From NCBI GenBank assembly GCA_030628225.1, contig DAOVRJ010000119.1, positions 1-7,407 of the forward strand: a DNA stretch of 7,407 nucleotides, written 5' to 3'. Position numbers and translations under genes: made by a program. Source of the stretch: Candidatus Zixiibacteriota bacterium. Lineage in GTDB: Bacteria > SM23-81. Below the pieces are notes generated by a model. The model did no database searches, was not told the origin of the DNA, and saw only the letters and a program-made list of their open reading frames with translations. Shown one piece after another: positions 6,141 to 7,407 of this stretch (position 1 is its first letter; each line of letters starts with the position of its first letter).

Positions 6141-6824
6141 TCAAGCACGGAAGATGGCTGTGCCAATACGCACCATGTTTGCCCCCTCTTCAATGGCTAC
6201 CGGAAAATCGTTGGTCATGCCCATGGAGAGGAAGCGCATGCGCACATGGGGTAACCCCGAGCTTTGGACCTGCTCGAAAACACCCCTTAGCCTGGCGAAA
6301 CAGGGTCGAACCTGTTCAGGATCCGGAAGAAAAGCCCCAATGGTCATCAGTCCTAAGACGCGAATGCCCGGCAGAGGAGCCAGCGATTCCAAAAAGGAGA
6401 TCACCTCGTCCGGGATCAGGCCGAATTTGCTCTCCTCGCCTGAGGTGTTGACCTGAACGAGAACATCCGCCTGTCTGCCCAGTTTCTCAGAGCAACGGCT
6501 GATCTCCTCGGCCAGTCTGAAGCTGTCCACAGAATGGATCAGATCAAAAATCTCCAGGGCCTTCTTGACTTTATTGCGCTGAAGATGGCCCACCAGATGC
6601 CAGCTAACCGGCCTTTTGACGAGAGGATATTTGGTCAGAGCTTCTTGAACCCGGTTTTCCCCGATGATGGAAACCCCACAGGAGATGGCCTCCTGAATGG
6701 TCCCCACATCCATCGTCTTGGTCACCGTTACCAGCTGAATTTCATCGGCTGACCGGCCGCTTTTTTCAGCGGCAACGGCGATCTGTTCCTGGACCCTTTT
6801 CAGATTATCTCTAATGGAAATCAT
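6141..6824 (-). CDS. yggS: YggS/PROSC-family pyridoxal phosphate homeostasis protein
   Basis: Single-domain alanine-racemase-like barrel protein that binds pyridoxal 5'-phosphate and helps balance free PLP and amino/keto acid pools; no enzyme activity is established for the family. The 227-residue product has the PLP lysine in LVTVTKT at Lys36, the same number as in E. coli YggS. It also has GENRVQEA (55-62), WHLVGHLQRNK (75-85), VNTSGEESKFG (125-135), the phosphate-binding stretch LSMGMTNDFPVAIEEG (199-214) and MVRIGTAIF (217-225). It ends IFRA, where most relatives read IFG followed by a short tail. The ATG at 6824 starts about 20 nt after the predicted transcription start. The preceding bases (GAATTCAA) give no good ribosome binding site, so initiation may depend on the short leader. 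It is the first gene of the predicted operon. The neighbours divIVA and ileS fit the common association of yggS with cell division clusters. Confidence 0.96.
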   Translation of the reverse strand: MISIRDNLKRVQEQIAVAAEKSGRSADEIQLVTVTKTMDVGTIQEAISCGVSIIGENRVQEALTKYPLVKRPVSWHLVGHLQRNKVKKALEIFDLIHSVDSFRLAEEISRCSEKLGRQADVLVQVNTSGEESKFGLIPDEVISFLESLAPLPGIRVLGLMTIGAFLPDPEQVRPCFARLRGVFEQVQSSGLPHVRMRFLSMGMTNDFPVAIEEGANMVRIGTAIFRA

Positions 6825-6850
6825 TTGAATTCAGACGCAGATAGTTTTAA

Positions 6851-6879
6851 AATATACCTCTTTGAAAATGGCAGGTCAA
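6851..6879 (-). promoter_or_regulatory. Sigma-70-type promoter of the yggS-divIVA-pnp-ileS-lspA-rluD unit
   Basis: The -35 box is TTGACC (6879-6874) and the -10 box TATATT (6856-6851), each one base from consensus, separated by exactly 17 bp. An AT-rich stretch (AAATTTTTT) lies directly upstream of the -35 box and could act as an UP element. Transcription should start near 6844-6845, leaving a leader of about 20 nt before the yggS ATG. It lies in a local AT-rich stretch between two GC-richer genes, just after the tdk terminator. Experimental proof is lacking, but the match is unusually good. Confidence 0.82.
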
Positions 6880-6952
6880 CTAAAAAATTTGTCCGGCCAA
6901 GAGCTGCGCACCATCGTTCAATATGCTGAATAAAATCACCCAATGATAAGTG

Positions 6953-6982
6953 AAAAACAGGGCAGCCGTGTGCATGCCCCTG
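6953..6982 (-). terminator. Probable rho-independent terminator after tdk
   Basis: Downstream of the tdk stop codon the transcript has CAGGGGCA, a loop of about 10 nt, then TGCCCTG followed directly by TTTTT. The arms pair over 7 bp with one bulged G. The position, between the tdk stop and the next promoter, supports the call. The T tract is short and the bulge weakens the stem, so efficiency is uncertain. Confidence 0.6.
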
Positions 6983-7038
6983 ATCCGTGGAGTGGAAATA
7001 CACCGGATGGCAGTCTTCCCGATCCGCGATTCACGAAC

Positions 7039-7407
7039 TTAGGGACAGGACTGCGCTGATTTGGGCGGCTGAAAACAATGCCGGCACCTGGGCTCGTATG
7101 CGCCCCCGGCCCCGATCATCACCCGCTTTTCGCTATCGACCAATCGCTGAGATCTGTTGGCTGGCTTGCCACAGACCATACAAACGGCCATGGTCTTGGT
7201 GATATACTCGGCCACGGCCAAGAGTTGCGGTATGGGCTCAAAGGGCTGGCCCCGATAATCCTGATCCAGACCTGCCACGATAACGCGCTGGCCCTCATTG
7301 GCCAGGCGCTCACAAACCGCCACTAGCTCCATGCCCAGAAACTGAGCTTCGTCGATGCCCACAACCTGGGTGTCGGGGTCGGTGCGCGCTAAAATCTCCT
7401 TGGCAGA
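7039..7407 (-). CDS. tdk: Thymidine kinase (type II), C-terminal 122 residues (runs off right edge)
   Basis: Cytoplasmic salvage enzyme that phosphorylates thymidine to dTMP with ATP. The N-terminal P-loop is outside the window. The visible part has the Walker B/catalytic block VVGIDEAQF (visible residues 15-23, catalytic Glu20) and VIVAGLDQDYRGQPF (42-56). The lasso/zinc domain has CMVCG (Cys76, Cys79) and GAYEPRCRHC (Cys108, Cys111), giving the four zinc-ligand cysteines, and Tyr104 lies in the thymidine-binding loop. All are typical of the TK1-like family of about 190-200 residues. An internal GTG at 7362 is not the start, because the frame continues through conserved-looking sequence to the window edge. 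It ends 214 bp before yggS, with a terminator and a new promoter in between, so it belongs to a separate transcription unit. Confidence 0.96.
   Translation of the reverse strand, partial: SAKEILARTDPDTQVVGIDEAQFLGMELVAVCERLANEGQRVIVAGLDQDYRGQPFEPIPQLLAVAEYITKTMAVCMVCGKPANRSQRLVDSEKRVMIGAGGAYEPRCRHCFQPPKSAQSCP

Noticed and set aside
6821-7003. A 60-codon minus-strand frame ending in an ATGA overlap with yggS
   Set aside because: It spans the tdk terminator and the promoter, has no ribosome binding site or recognisable motif, and most of it lies upstream of the predicted transcription start.

Overview
The window is ordinary bacterial chromosome, moderately GC-rich by eye, and tightly packed with housekeeping genes that all lie on the minus strand, so transcription runs from high to low coordinates. 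I see no phage, transposon, CRISPR, toxin-antitoxin or secondary-metabolism genes, and no tRNA or rRNA. The combination of a DivIVA-family protein, a TraR/DksA-type zinc-finger protein between ileS and lspA, a bacterial-type IleS and a class I purine nucleoside phosphorylase of the 'ITDxCLPDAL' kind suggests a deltaproteobacterium in the broad sense (Desulfobacterota) or a relative. That placement is inference from gene content and remembered family flavour, not from a marker comparison.

Layout, read in the direction of transcription. The right edge (7407-7039) holds the C-terminal two thirds or so of a type II thymidine kinase (tdk), followed by a probable intrinsic terminator (6982-6953). 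A strong sigma-70-like promoter (TTGACC, 17 bp, TATATT; 6879-6851) then starts a new transcription unit. It runs yggS (PLP homeostasis protein, 6824-6141), divIVA (6076-5501), a purine nucleoside phosphorylase gene (5411-4590), ileS (4438-1628), a traR/dksA-family gene (1592-1212), lspA (1162-644) and an rluD-like pseudouridine synthase gene (684 to the left edge, incomplete). Gaps between these genes run from 151 bp down to a 41-bp overlap, and no convincing internal promoter was found, so one long operon is likely. Weak RNA structures before divIVA and ileS could tune expression inside it.

Functionally the unit mixes translation (IleS, RluD), the envelope and cell poles (LspA, DivIVA), purine salvage (PNP), cofactor homeostasis (YggS) and transcriptional adjustment (DksA-like). 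This is a growth-linked housekeeping cluster rather than a dedicated pathway. Several starts had to be moved from the longest reading frame: ileS, divIVA, pnp and the dksA-like gene all start at an internal ATG with a ribosome binding site. lspA most likely starts at a TTG and rluD at a GTG inside lspA.

No previously undescribed system is evident. The observations most worth checking are an Asn-to-Asp change at the base-recognition position of the PNP, a divergent KMSKS loop (AMHKT) in IleS, the clear operon boundary between tdk and yggS, and a hairpin that would cover the ileS ribosome binding site.
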